Below are positions 49,901 through 60,560 of a DNA stretch of 64,000 nt, in pieces (the first letter of the stretch is position 1; each line of letters starts with the position of its first letter). The stretch comes from Owenia fusiformis (lineage: Eukaryota; Annelida; Polychaeta; Sabellida; Oweniidae). Below the pieces are notes generated by a model. The model had not been told where the DNA came from. It searched no databases and was given only the letters and a program-made list of their open reading frames with translations. The position numbers and the translations under genes are program-made. The stretch is from the NCBI GenBank assembly GCA_903813345.2, contig CAIIXF020000005.1, positions 25,671,375 through 25,735,374 of the forward strand. Reading direction: 5' to 3'.

Positions 49901-52900
49901 TGAACTTGATGTTCACTTCCCCTTCTTGTTCATGAACTTTATGTTCACTTCTCCTTCTTGTACATGTACTTGATGTTCACTTCCCCTTCTTGTTCATGAA
50001 ATTTATGTTCACTTCCCCTTCTTGTACATGTACTTGATGTTCACTTCCACCAATGTTCATGTACTTGATGTTCACTTCCTCTTCTTTTTCATGAACTTAA
50101 TGTTCACTTCCCCTTCTTGCTCATGCACTTGATGTTCGCTTCCCCTTCTTGTACATGTACTTGATGTTCGCTTCCCCTTCTTGTTCATGTACATGATGTT
50201 CACTTCCCCTTCTTGTACATGTACTTGATGTTCACTTCTCCCATTCTTGTTCATGAACTTGATGTTCACTTCCACCTATGTTCATGTACTTGATGTTCAC
50301 TTCCTCTTCTTTTTCATGAACTTAATGTTCACTTCCCCTTCTTGTTCATGTACTTAATATTAACTTCCCCTTCTTGTTCATGAACTTGATGTTCACTTCC
50401 CCTTCTTGTACATGTACTTGATGTTCACTTCTCCCATTCTTGTTCATGAACTTGATGTTCACTTCCACCTATGTTCATGTACTTGATGTTCACTTCCTCT
50501 TCTTTTTCATGAACTTAATGTTCACTTCCCCTTCTTGTTCATGTACTTAATATTAACTTCCCCTTCTTGTTCATGAACTTGATGTTCACTTACTCTTCTT
50601 GTTCATGAACTTGATGTTAAATTCCAGTTCTTGTTCATGTACTTGATGTTCACTTCCTCTTCTTGTTCATGAATTTAATATTCACTTCCTCTTCATGTTC
50701 ATGAACTTGATGTTCACTTTCCCTTCTTGTTCATGAACTTGATGTTCACTTCCACTTCTTGTTCATATACTTGATGTTCACTTCCACTTCTTGTTCATGA
50801 ACTTAATATTCACTTCCCCTTCTTGTTCATGAACTTGATGTCAACTTTCCTTTCTTGTTCATGAACTTGATGTTCACCTCCTCTTCTTGTTCATGAACTT
50901 AACATTTACTTCCCCTTCTTGTTCATGAACTTGATGTTCACTTCCCCTTCTTATTCATGAACTTGATGTTCACTTCCCCTTCTTGTTCATGAACTTGATG
51001 TTCAGTTTACCTGCAACTGAATTTGACATATAAGTCACACCGTTTCTTAATATTTGTTGCACTCTCCAATCAGGAATATTTAACTGTATTGTTACAGTTA
51101 CACACATGTTGTGAATCTCAATAGATAACCAGGGGGTCATTAACAGAACTTTTGCAAAGTTACGAATTCACAAGTCAATTGTTTAATTTACGAATTTGGT
51201 AAATGTGCATTAACAGAACTTTCTTAAAGTTAAGAACGATTCGCGCTGTGATTAAACCTGTTTCCGCGACAATCTTGTGAATGGCATATTTCTCATCCAG
51301 TTCTTATGTAAGGTATACAGGTTGGCAAAAACAAATTGTTCTTTATATGCATGCTAAATTCAAGCTAAAATATCCACCAATTCTTTCATGATTAGCAAAT
51401 ATGTTCCTGAGCTGGGAATCTTTGAAATCGCGGAGACAGGTTTAATCACAGCGCGCAATGATGTCAAATGACATCATATTTTTATTTGTGCTAAATAATG
51501 ATATAAGATGACGTCACAATTTGAAATTCGTTTACGAACGATAAAACTTCTGAATGACTTACGAAAGTGTTCTGTTAATGGCTGATTCATAACTTTACGA
51601 ATTCGTAAGTCATTCGTAACTTTTTAAATATTTACGAATTTCATAAAGCGAAAGTTCTGTTAATGACCCCCTGGAATATTTCACCATATTGTTGTATGTT
51701 AGAAGTACGTTGTGAAACTCAATTGATAACCTGGGATATTTCACCATATTGTTGTATGTTAAAAGTATGTTATGGAACTCAATTGATAACCTGGGATATT
51801 TCACCATATTGTTGTATGTTAAAAGTATGTTATGGAACTCAATTGATAACCTGGGATATTTCACCATATTGTTGTATGTTAAGAGTATGTTATGGAGCTC
51901 AATTGATAACCTGGGATATTTCACCATATTGTTGTATGTTAGAAGTACGTTGTGAAACTCAATTGATAACCTGGGATATTTCACCATATTGTTGTATGTT
52001 AAAAGTATGTTATGGAACTCAATTGATAACCTGGGATATTTCACCATATTGTTGTATGTTAAAAGTATGTTATGGAACTCAATTGATAACCTGGGATATT
52101 TCACCATATTGTTATATGTTAAAAGTATGTTATGGAACTCAATTGATAACCTGGGATATTTCACCATATTGTTGTATGTTAAAAGTATGTTATGGAGCTC
52201 AATTGGTAACCTGGGATATTTCACCATATTGTTGTATGTTAAAAGTATGTTATGGAACTCAATTGATAACCTGGGATATTTCACCATATTGTTGTATGTT
52301 AAAAGTATGTTATGGAGCTCAATTGATAACCTGGGATATTTCACCATATTGTTGTATGTTAAAAGTATGTTATGGAACTCAATTGATAACCTGGGATATT
52401 TCACCATATTGTTGTATGTTAAAAGTATGTTATGTAGCTCAATTGGTAACCTGGGATATTTCACCATATTGTTGTATGTTAAAAGTATGTTATGGAACTC
52501 AATTGATAACCTGGGATATTTCACCATATTGTTGTATGTTAAAAGTATGTTATGGAGCTCAATTGGTAACCTGGGATATTTCACCATATTGTTGTATGTT
52601 AAAAGTATGTTATGAAACTCAATTGATAACCTGGGATATTTCACCATATTGTTGTATGTTAAAAGTATGTTATGGAACTCAATTGATAACCTGGGATATT
52701 TCACCATATTGTTGTATGTTAAAAGTATGTTATGGAACTCAATTGATAACCTGGGATATTTCACCATATTGTTGTATGTTAAAAGTATGTTATGGAACTC
52801 AATTGGTAACCTGGAATATTTTTTCAATATATCGTCATAGTTATGAGTATGTTATGAAACTCAATTGATTAAAATGAATTGTGATGTAGAAATGGCTTAG

Positions 52901-55900
52901 TATAATATTTTGGATTGTGAAAAACAATGTGTAATCATAAAAAATCTACTAACTGATTCTTTTCATTATTTTCAGGGGTCTTCCATAGTTGACACAAGAA
53001 CAGACGCAGAGGTCCTCGCTGAATTCCAAGAGGATGAATTTAATAAATTTCATGAACACGATGCATGCTGGGACCTTAACAAAAGAGGAGCTGTTGGTGA
53101 AACAGCCCTCCATTTATGCTTCTTAAAATCAAATGATAGTCCTGTCCATTTGGATATTGCCAACATACTGCTCAAACTGTACCCAAAACTCGCCTTAGAT
53201 ATATATGAAGGAGAAGAATACTTCGGTAAGTGAATTTCTTACACTTCCTTCCTTCTTTTCTATAATGATCAATGCCTCAAAAAATCGCTCATTTATTATG
53301 TGAATCAATAGAAAAAGGTGAGAGTAGTTGGACTCAAGTTGGAACAAGAAAATTGTTCATCCATTTAACTTGCAAATTCTATTGATGCATTTAAGTGCCA
53401 TACTCTTTGCATTCATTTGACTGCTTCTTGAAAGAGAACTTAGTAGTTGAGAACTAGACTCCTCGAGATCTGAACCAAAATTCTCGGTAATTTAAAAAGC
53501 AACCCTTTTGCCTTTTGAAAAGCACTGTATGTCTCATTAAATGTATAGCTATTAGAAGGGTATGATTAGAGTAATGACTGTACAGTGTACATATTATAAC
53601 GATGATGTCATTAAAGACTTTGTATATTTTCATTTTTTATTTTAATTCTTGACTTTACTCTCAATTTTATTTACTTGGAAACAGAAAAAACAGAAAACAA
53701 TATACCTTACAGTAACTACGATATTTAGAAATGAATGCAGTCACCTAAAATCCATAATTGTTTTATTTGTGAACCATATCGCTATAATAGTTATTTTCTA
53801 CGGCAAGTTCAAGACAAAGGCCCGCAATTAGATATCCACTATTCACAAATAACCTTTCATCGTCGAAGCAGGATATTTCATGCCATGTTAAACTCAGTGA
53901 GATTTATTTCCTAGCCTACCTGATGAAAACATTGACATTATTCCAATCTAATTAATCAAATAAAATTACCATTTTCTGAAATAATGTATTGATCCGCAAG
54001 AATCAATTCGGATCGTATTAACGTAGGAATTGGCATTTTACATACCTACATACAAGTGTTATACAGTCATGTCGTTTTGTGGTCCCAGGTAGACACTTTA
54101 AAATAAATGAGAAAAGAAAATTGTATGTTGTTATTATAGAGCAGCGTTGGTTTGTGATTAATAACTAATTCATCATTTTTCCAAATGTACATTATGAGTC
54201 TCTTTTTATTCTCTTATAATATTGATATCCTTAAAGTATTCAGTAGAATGAGTTAAAGGGATTTTAAATGTGGAGCTTCTTTTTAGAAAAATACATGTAT
54301 GTTGAGATACCCCAGGGTCCTAATCCATGTTTTTGGACAGTCGGATTAACAATTTTATGATACTGGGCACCTTACTTGGAGAAAAACATATTTTTATGAG
54401 AAATATTATATTTATTGTCAGATGATAATCAGGGTGAAAGATATGACTGTAAAATCATTTTGCCGTACCATACCTGGTTCTTTGTATAATAAAAGTTCAT
54501 TCATATTTCCCCTGGAGCTAGGAGTCATAAGAATTATGGCAGTATGATGGCCATCAAAGTAATAGTTACAAGCCATTGATTGCTAGAAGTAATAGAGCAG
54601 GTAGAAATTCCAATAATAATTGGTAAAATCGTAATGGCTACTTATCCAAACAGTACAAAACATATTTTGTATATTGAAATGTATGTTTCAAAAAAGCCAT
54701 AAGTAAATTGGTGTGAAAATGTAATTTAGGCATGCAAACATACACCAGAATAATCTTAAAATACAATCTCATCTTGTTTGCTCCATGGTTGAATGTTTTT
54801 CATCTGGTAGAATTCATAATCTCTGTTACCGCTTTAAAACTCTTGTAAAATGTGATTTTTGATTAGATGAGGTGAATTTTGAGATCTTGGTCATCAATTT
54901 GTTTTGATATAAAATTAATTCAACCATGACTGTTCTCTAATTGAGTTTCTCAACAAGTCTCTAATTGTCCATACATGAATGACCATGCATCTATTCAATC
55001 ATCCAGGAATCTATGTTTGTGTTGTACTGTGATGTCACACTTGGGAATGGCGAAAATAATAATAAGTTTGGTTATTTCATGAACCTCAATCTCCAATTCT
55101 CTGAACAATGTTTTTATTTTTCTATGTTTGAATCGGAATAAATAATGATAGGCCATTCGATATGGTGAAATTCTATACTCGTTTGACAGATTGTCAGTAC
55201 AGATGCACTCCCTTTTGGTTCGTGCTTTATACGACATTCTGTCCAACTCGTGCTGAATTTAACCATAGTATTGAATGGCCTATCATTATTCAATCCTAAT
55301 TAAGATGATTTAAAATGAATTACATAATGCAGCACAAAAATACAGAGCTCATAGGTTGCAAAGCCTTGATCATCTATAATAGAGAATCGAACATTCTCAC
55401 GGAATGTTTTGTAACAATAAAGTGACAATCCAATACATATGATATAAACAACAATTAAACACTCATTAATAGATAGATGTATTCTTGAATAAAACCACTA
55501 TAACATCACAAGTGGTTTGGCATTTAATAGGAGTGGAGTTGTAAATGTCTGTAGGTAGATATTTGCAGTGCTAATGATTTTTCATTTGCTTGTACCGATG
55601 GAAAATCAAATAAACACATAACATTTACGTCAGTTCTTAATTGGTCTTGTCTTCCTGGTCGTTGTGTATCTTGTTGTTATGGCTTGTAATAGAGAAGTCA
55701 TGTGTATATTGCACGAGTGGTTATATAACAAAAATTGATACATCAATGTCTCGGACCATGGTATAAAAATTCTGTGTGACACTATTTATTTGAAAGTTTT
55801 ATGAAGTAATAAATAGGTAATCATTTATTCTGTTTTACTTGAGCTTTTATGACTTGGTCAAAATGTAAATGGATAATTGTATTGTTTATTTTGTTGCCTT

Positions 55901-58900
55901 GACAATAAATTACATCTTTTGTATCTATGCCTATGATAGTAGCAAGTCACAAAGCATTGAGTTTGGTCATTGGCTTTCAAGAGCTTTCTCTTGAAAGCCC
56001 ATGGTTTGGTCCAGTTGCATATTAAACGGAGAATTATCCCAGCTTGGTACAACCCCTTCTCCCATGGGGAGGTCTTCTTACTAGAGGAATTGACATAAGC
56101 AGATCAGGACTTGGCGAGTGTACCAAATACTCCATAGTTTTAATCTGAGATTACTGAATTGTCACATTTTAATGGCATTCTGCAGCTGAGTGTCCATCGT
56201 ATAAAATACATTCAAGATTAAGGCGACGCTATATTAAATAATATTTACAAAAAATGACTGCCATATTTTTTTGATAAAGACACATGTTTTTAAAATCTGT
56301 TTACCTTGTATATGAATTGTGAATCTTGACTAATGAAACATGTCAAAGTTAACATCACACATAAACGCATTTTTCCAAACTATGAATTGGAGGTGCATGG
56401 ATCCCCAAAGCTAGCATGAAGAGTGCGAAGTGAGGCTAATTTTTGAAAGTTTCAAGGAGTAGCCTTGCAACAGTCACACATTTGCAAGAGTCTAAAATTT
56501 CCACAAATCATCTTACCTTTCCCAGGAACAACGAAGGAGCATGAAAATGTGGACTTCTTGCATTGTTAGAGTATAATAAACCTCAAACCATTGTAAATTC
56601 CAAATATTTCATGTCCACATTTTGTTTGCCGGAACTACTTCTAGACTTCCTGATTAATCCTCATGCAAGTTTTGTGACTACACCAAGTGGCATGGATTAT
56701 CACTTGTATGTTTTATCTATTACAGTGTAATTATCATGATAGATACATGATAGAGGCTTTATGAATGATAAACAATGGAAACATGAATGAAGATAACTCT
56801 GGACTAAAAAATAGTTCCAGGAAACAAAATGGTGGACATGAAATATTTAGAATTCACAATGGTTTGAGCTTTATTATACTCTAACAATGCAAGAAGTACA
56901 CATTTTTGTGCTCCTTCGTTGTTCCTTGGTAAGGTAACATGATTTGTGGAAATTTTAGACTCTTGCAAATATGTGACTGCTGCAAGTCTACTCCTTGAAA
57001 CTTTCAAAAATTAGCCTCACTTCGCACTCTTCATGCTAGCTTTGGGGATCCATGCACCTCCAATTCATAGTTTGGAAAAATGCGTTTATGTGTGATGTTA
57101 ACTTTAACATGTTTCATTAGTCAAGATACACAATTCATATACAAGGTAAACAGATTTTAAAAACATGTGTCTTTATCAAAAAAATATGGCAGTCATTTTT
57201 TGTACTTTTTATTTAATATAGCGTCGCCTTAATCCACATAAATCTTATTGGATTTGTAACTCTGTATTTCAGTTTGCAGATTTCGTATCTAATACGAAGT
57301 CTAATATTAATTGGTAAGGCAGAGTATGTGTTATTTCTTGTTTTCACATTAGTATCATTTTCTCTTAAAGCCTTTTAATAAATCTAAGATCAAAATAAAA
57401 TAAGATCCCCAAAAAATCGAATCCCTATGGACCAACATCACAGGAACACCCAGCTCAAAGAAATGCATGTTCTGCCACGTGGGCTTTATGGGGGAACTAC
57501 AACACACACTAAAATGCAGCATTTATCTAGCAGTTTTAACACTTAGATATTAAGGGAAAAAGAAGAATCAATGATGTATCATGTGAAAATACAATATTTA
57601 AAGACATGGTCTAAATCAACTTGGAAAGGAAAACTTTAGCGACTGCTCTATTGAGTGAATGATTATGGAATGAAATGAATCTCTTAGCTCAGTATGGTAG
57701 TTAGTTCTTGTATTGATTACGTTCTTGTGACTGTTACATTGAGAAATACAGTGAAATCTATGGATATGGAACACGATTAGTATTCTGGAAAATTGCTTCT
57801 CATCAACAGCAGACAATAAAAGAAATTTGAATATCAACCTCAAAAGTATTTTCTTCATTTTAAAATCTCTTCTTTTAATTCTGGATAGAGATAGTTTATT
57901 CTGATTTTTACAAAGGGTGAAATAATTGAATGTCCCCTAGGGCACTTTCTACAAACTTCTATATGAACAATAGTGTCATGATGCTCCGGTGCATCCATAT
58001 GAAAAACAACAGTATCAACTTTTTAACAAATACCACCTACGTCAAATCCAAAAGCCTACAGATTAGTTCGATGACCCATATGACCCAGTGCTTTGTGGCT
58101 GTATGTTCCAAAGCTGGTACATGGGTTTGCACAACAATTTATTGACTTCTACACAATTAAAAGATCAATACCAAATGAAAAACTATATCTCTTAGTGCTT
58201 ACATCACCCAAGTAAAATCTATTCTATTCTTGTTCTATCTTTATCCTCATCCTGTGCTTGAGGGAGAAAGGAATTTAATACAACCCAATAGAAATTGTCC
58301 AATATCATAGATTTGTCAAATCAGAAGCCGATGTCATCTAAAATTGAAAAAATCAATGATGAGACGACGTAACTATAGATTTGTCTGTGACTATGATTGC
58401 TTCCATTGGTCATTGATTGCCACGTATATTCTGCAAATGTTGTAACTATAACTGAGAGTAAATATTTTCAAACGACAGTTGTATGTGAGGAAGTTACGCG
58501 TAAACTTGAGTACACAGTGCTATCAGGATCAATAAGTATTCGTCTATATTTTGACCTCTAATCTTTTGGTGCAATAAGTAAATTTTATGGTCATTATTTA
58601 TCTTGAGCTATGATTTGAAATCAATTATCCCATAATGGTAGTTGCATATATGTATTTGGAATCCCTTGATGAATTTTTTGATTCAAATTCAATCTTGAAA
58701 TTAAGAAATGATTCAATCCTAATCCATACATGTTCACAAAATTATTGATAATTAAAGATACATTTCTTATTGTTAGAAAGTTTATGAAAATTATTTTGAT
58801 TTATAGTGAATTGAGTTTAACTTTGGTTGAAAGTTCAGTGATTTAAAATGTGTGTTTTCTCCACAAACAATTTCTGATCTTTCAAACAAATGGGTAGCAA

Positions 58901-59995
58901 TGAATACTTATACGCAAGTACCCCAGTCATAAGGAAACCAAACCCCAACTATCCCAAATCATGAAGTATTTAGCACTTAAAAGATTTATTTGTGTATTTT
59001 CAGGGGAGAGTTGTCTTCATATTGCAATAGTTTATGGTGACGTGAAGTCTGTGCTACTTCTACTGAAATATGGTGCTAACGTTAACCAGAGAGCGACAGG
59101 CCGCTTTTTCTTGCCAGAGGACCAAAAACGCAAGAACAAAGCCAAGGAGACAAACTATAATGGTAGGTTATTTGCCTATATTGAGTGTATGGTCGTTATG
59201 TGTTTGTTATATCCTTAGTAACATCCTGTTTAACATATTCTTGATTTAACTCCTGAGTTACGTCACCTATGGAGGCCTGTTGGCATATTCTTAGAATAAG
59301 TGATACAGGTTCAACGTGATATGACATTGATCAATTGCATAACTATCTTTAGGCCATTGAATTGAATATCTCTTCACTGTCTTCCTGGGAAATATATTCC
59401 CCATGAAATCTAGAATTAACTTAGAATTAAGTGTAACACAGACAGCAGTCATATAATGTATACGTACATACATGCACATTATATTATTGAAAATATGTAC
59501 AATGTATATACATTTTTTACTTTTTCTTGTGTAAAGATATTACTTTTAAATTTTATCTTTTTTCTAATCAGCCAGTAGCAAAGATTATTATAGCCCATTT
59601 TACATAATTAAGGAGGGTAAGACAGAATCAAAATACAGTGAGATCTGTAAAGTGAAACACCTCTGTTAGTAGAACACTTTTCAGAATCCCAAGACCAACT
59701 GACTTAATGTTAAATAAACCTCTATAAGTGGAACACCCCCAAGTGGAATACATTTAAGTGGTACCAAAGAGTGTTCCACTTAGACAAGTTTTACCATAAT
59801 TACTTAATTAGAAATTTTTAATTTTCAATTTTCTGTTTAGGTTATGCCTATTTTGGAGAGTACCCTTTGGCTTTTGCTGCGTGCTTTGGTCATGAAGCGA
59901 TATATGACCACCTGATACACCATGGTGCTGACCCTGATCTGCAAGACTCCTTTGGCAACACAGTATTACACATGCTTGTCATACAGAACCAGTCA
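37667..59995 (+). CDS. TRPV-family cation channel, N-terminal part (5' half of gene)
   Basis: Exons 37667-37936 (first exon A), or 47703-47927 (first exon B), then 52976-53225, 59004-59162 and 59841-59995, joined in phases 0,1,1,0. The A form gives 278 residues in the window. The N-terminus [20 protein letters not shown] resembles the pre-ankyrin segment of invertebrate TRPVs, and the ankyrin exons carry TRPV hallmarks: [16 protein letters not shown] (vertebrate TRPV5/6 RGALGETALHI), [45 protein letters not shown] and [13 protein letters not shown]. GESCLHxAIV and DDQK-like finger-loop residues favour OSM-9/Inactive. TRPVs are tetrameric plasma-membrane cation channels; the transmembrane domain lies beyond the right edge. 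Confidence 0.9.
39206..39364. mobile_element. 159-bp palindromic MITE with GATCC termini
   Basis: TGGCAGATCCGGGG at the left and GGATCCGCCA at the right are inverted, with C/G-rich inner flanks and AAATTTTCAAAATT-type inner inverted sequence. Long open frames on both strands here are by-products of the palindrome. Confidence 0.7.
39776..40624. mobile_element. 849-bp near-perfect hairpin element with 5-bp duplications
   Basis: Arms of about 415 bp meet near 40200. Left end CACCCTATGCAGACAGAGCC and its inverse at the right are flanked by GTGAA (39771-39775 and 40625-40629). The hairpin tip uses GGTGCGGAGC/GCTCCGCACC. There is no coding capacity. CAC...GTG ends with 5-bp duplications are a feature of the Transib/ProtoRAG group, but this assignment is an inference. 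Confidence 0.85.
41292..41434 (+). mobile_element. GTCACCAC-family dispersed repeat
   Basis: CATCACCAGAAGCGGTGACA at the 5' end, TAGTCTCCAACTTTTTGTGG in the middle (shared with the 1660 copy), GGCAGGTGGTGACATTTTGG and TTAATGCCTTGTTT at the 3' end. Confidence 0.68.
42254..42345. repeat. strong hairpin, ~33-bp arms
   Basis: Left arm 42254-42288 and right arm 42313-42345 share ATGATTGAGATTACAAATTT and its inverse with only a 2-base bulge; the loop is 24 bases. It may be a miniature foldback or a structured intronic RNA. Confidence 0.75.
43376..43832 (+). mobile_element. GTCACCAC-family copy interrupted by a 335-bp insert
   Basis: The 5' part (43376-43423, GTCACCACCACTATGTCACC) and 3' part (43759-43832, ending GGTGGTGACATTTTGCA) belong to one repeat. 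Between them, 43424-43758 is foreign and richer in G+C, flanked by the 9-bp direct repeat TTTAGCGGT. Confidence 0.65.
43424..43758. mobile_element. 335-bp insertion of unknown family, 9-bp target duplication
   Basis: Starts TAACCTGCACGCAGTCTAG, contains CAGCGCCGCCCCCACGACC and ends AACAGATGCAAATGGTA. TTTAGCGGT occurs on both sides. No clear terminal inverted repeats, poly-A tail or reading frame were seen. A 9-bp duplication would fit a MULE-like element; a SINE is less likely. Confidence 0.5.
46143..46265 (+). repeat. direct duplication, copy 1
   Basis: Shares GAAGCATCTGACTGTTTTAA, ATTTATCTTAT, TTTTTGCAG and ATGGGAGTCATC with 46574-46704. The unit has a TTTTTGCAG acceptor-like site. Confidence 0.75.
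46574..46704 (+). repeat. direct duplication, copy 2
   Basis: Second copy, about 430 bp downstream of the first, lying 1 kb before first exon B. Confidence 0.75.
47703..47927 (+). CDS. TRPV alternative first exon B
   Basis: Seventy-five codons from [20 protein letters not shown] through [20 protein letters not shown] to [14 protein letters not shown], donor AAA|GTAAGT, phase 0. An in-frame TAG sits at 47697-47699, so the exon opens with this ATG (A at -3, G at +4) unless spliced at ATATAG|AAAATG. Its end aligns with exon A (GKG...ARW...LN..K, about 30% identity over 60 residues by eye), which supports it as real coding sequence and a duplicated first exon. Confidence 0.78.
48005..48080. mobile_element. 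CAGTAAAAC-family MITE fragment
   Basis: CAGTAAAACCTGTCTAATCT followed by GAACACC and inverse GTGTTCAGATTAG; the far end is not recognisable. It lies 78 bp beyond exon B. Confidence 0.55.
48366..48960. repeat. 38-41-bp minisatellite
   Basis: About 15 units with TATGATATTTGATACATTGG and ACCATAATAGCGCC. Unit length and a few bases vary between copies. Confidence 0.9.
49715..51008. repeat. 32-bp minisatellite with palindromic core
   Basis: About 40 units containing CTTGATGTTCACTTCCCCTT plus CTTGTTCATGAA. Most carry the 10-bp palindrome GTTCATGAAC; several carry GTACATGTAC, also palindromic, and others the mixed GTTCATGTAC. A higher-order block of about 193 bp recurs (CTTCTCCCATTC at about 50234 and 50427). 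Confidence 0.93.
51129..51675. mobile_element. ~547-bp TIR element inserted in the 60-bp minisatellite
   Basis: Both ends read CCAGGGGGTCATTAACAGAA inward (right end inverted). Internal inverted blocks include ATTAAACCTGTTTCCGCG and CGCGGAGACAGGTTTAAT. It sits exactly where array units read AACC-TGG-GATATTT: a degraded unit (51060-51130) lies to its left and array units to its right. If the CCWGG is duplicated target, the element is 51134-51670. There is no coding capacity. Confidence 0.75.
51676..52830. repeat. 60-bp minisatellite, ~19 near-identical units
   Basis: Units contain TTTCACCATATTGTTGTATG and CAATTGATAACCTGGGATA, nearly identical, with two alternating subtypes (GGAACTCAATTGATAAC and GGAGCTCAATTGGTAAC). 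Because 60 is divisible by 3 and no unit has a stop in several frames, 401- and 405-codon open frames exist on opposite strands; neither is a gene. Confidence 0.95.
52976..53225 (+). CDS. TRPV exon 2: first ankyrin repeats
   Basis: Acceptor TTTTCAG|GGG 146 bp after the 60-bp array, donor TTCG|GTAAGT. It encodes [20 protein letters not shown] ... [20 protein letters not shown] ... [20 protein letters not shown], ending at YFG. Phase 0 start fits both first exons. Confidence 0.92.
55131..55300. mobile_element. ~170-bp MITE (AATGATAGGCCATTC termini)
   Basis: AATAATGATAGGCCATTCGA at the left is inverted as TTGAATGGCCTATCATTATT at the right, with about 30-bp terminal inverted repeats. Confidence 0.7.
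56222..57228. mobile_element. 1007-bp TTAA-flanked foldback element
   Basis: Ends GGCGACGCTATATTAAATA and inverse AATATAGCGTCGCC, flanked by TTAA (56218-56221, 57229-57232). Arms of about 430 bp are about 93% inverted-identical by eye, with a 160-bp spacer. There is no coding capacity. TTAA targeting indicates a piggyBac- or Kolobok-type source. Confidence 0.85.
59004..59162 (+). CDS. TRPV exon 3: ankyrin repeat and finger loop
   Basis: Acceptor TTTTCAG|GGGAG, donor AATG|GTAGGT. It encodes [40 protein letters not shown] and [12 protein letters not shown]. The RATGxFF...DQK stretch is the characteristic long TRPV ankyrin finger loop. Confidence 0.93.
59636..59796. mobile_element. 161-bp CAGTAAAAC-family MITE
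   Basis: CAGTGAGATCTGTAAAGTGA at the left and inverse TGGTAAAACTTGTCTAAGTG at the right, TA on both sides (59634-59635, 59797-59798). It lies 45 bp before the acceptor of TRPV exon 4. Confidence 0.7.
59841..59995 (+). CDS. TRPV exon 4: ankyrin repeats 3-4
   Basis: Acceptor CTGTTTAG|GTTATG, donor TCA|GTAAGT, phase 0. It encodes [40 protein letters not shown] and [12 protein letters not shown], the most conserved TRPV ankyrin stretch. The next exon was not found in the remaining 4 kb. Confidence 0.93.
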
Positions 59996-60184
59996 GTAAG
60001 TACACATAATATACACATAATACTGTCTCAGGATTACACATAAATATCACATTATTACACAGAACTTTACTACATGACAAATGAAATGTTACAGGATTAC
60101 ACAATGTTGTTGCAACAATATTATACATTATACCAAAGTCAGAGCAATATCAGGTATATAATAGCAAGTGATAAATCACATATT

Positions 60185-60560
60185 TGGGACAGAGATGATA
60201 TCAGGGATGATATCGGGTTTAGAGGGATGATATCAGGGATGATATTGATATCATCCCGGGTAAAATCAAAAATTTTACAATTTTCCCCCAAAAATTCATT
60301 TTTTCAAAAGAAACATTTTTTTCAAAATTTTTAATTTTTCCCAAATTTTTCATTTTTTGAAATTTTTCATTTTTTCATAAAAATAATTTATGCTCTTGAC
60401 CAAGGTATAAGGTTGTTATTCACGGGATAATATGGGTAATATCCATATCGGATGATATCAGATGATATCAATATTTCCCTCAGTCACTGCGTTCCTTCTG
60501 GAAAAATTGATATCATCCTTGTGCACTGATTCCCTATATCAGATCCCTCCTGGTGAATAA
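60185..60560. repeat. GATGATATCA palindrome block with AT-rich hairpin centre
   Basis: At least eight GATATC palindromes in GGGATGATATC contexts flank an A/T-rich self-complementary centre (about 60265-60400, repeats of AAATTTTT and TTTTTTCATT type). It may be a degraded foldback. Confidence 0.55.

Larger units (their letters stand above)
37937..52975 (+). other. 15-kb TRPV first intron
   Basis: Contains first exon B (47703-47927), the 39206 MITE, the 849-bp hairpin, a GTCACCAC copy, a nested 335-bp insert, a direct duplication (46143/46574) and three minisatellites (48366-52830). Other open stretches have no support. Confidence 0.7.
53226..59003 (+). other. TRPV intron 2
   Basis: 5.8 kb with a 170-bp MITE (55131-55300) and the 1007-bp TTAA foldback (56222-57228). 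No exon is seen; flanking exons join in phase (G|GG). Confidence 0.65.

Noticed and set aside
51610-52868. Overlapping 405- and 401-codon open frames on opposite strands
   Set aside because: They are the 60-bp minisatellite read in frames without stops; the period is divisible by 3, and nothing outside the repeat supports coding.
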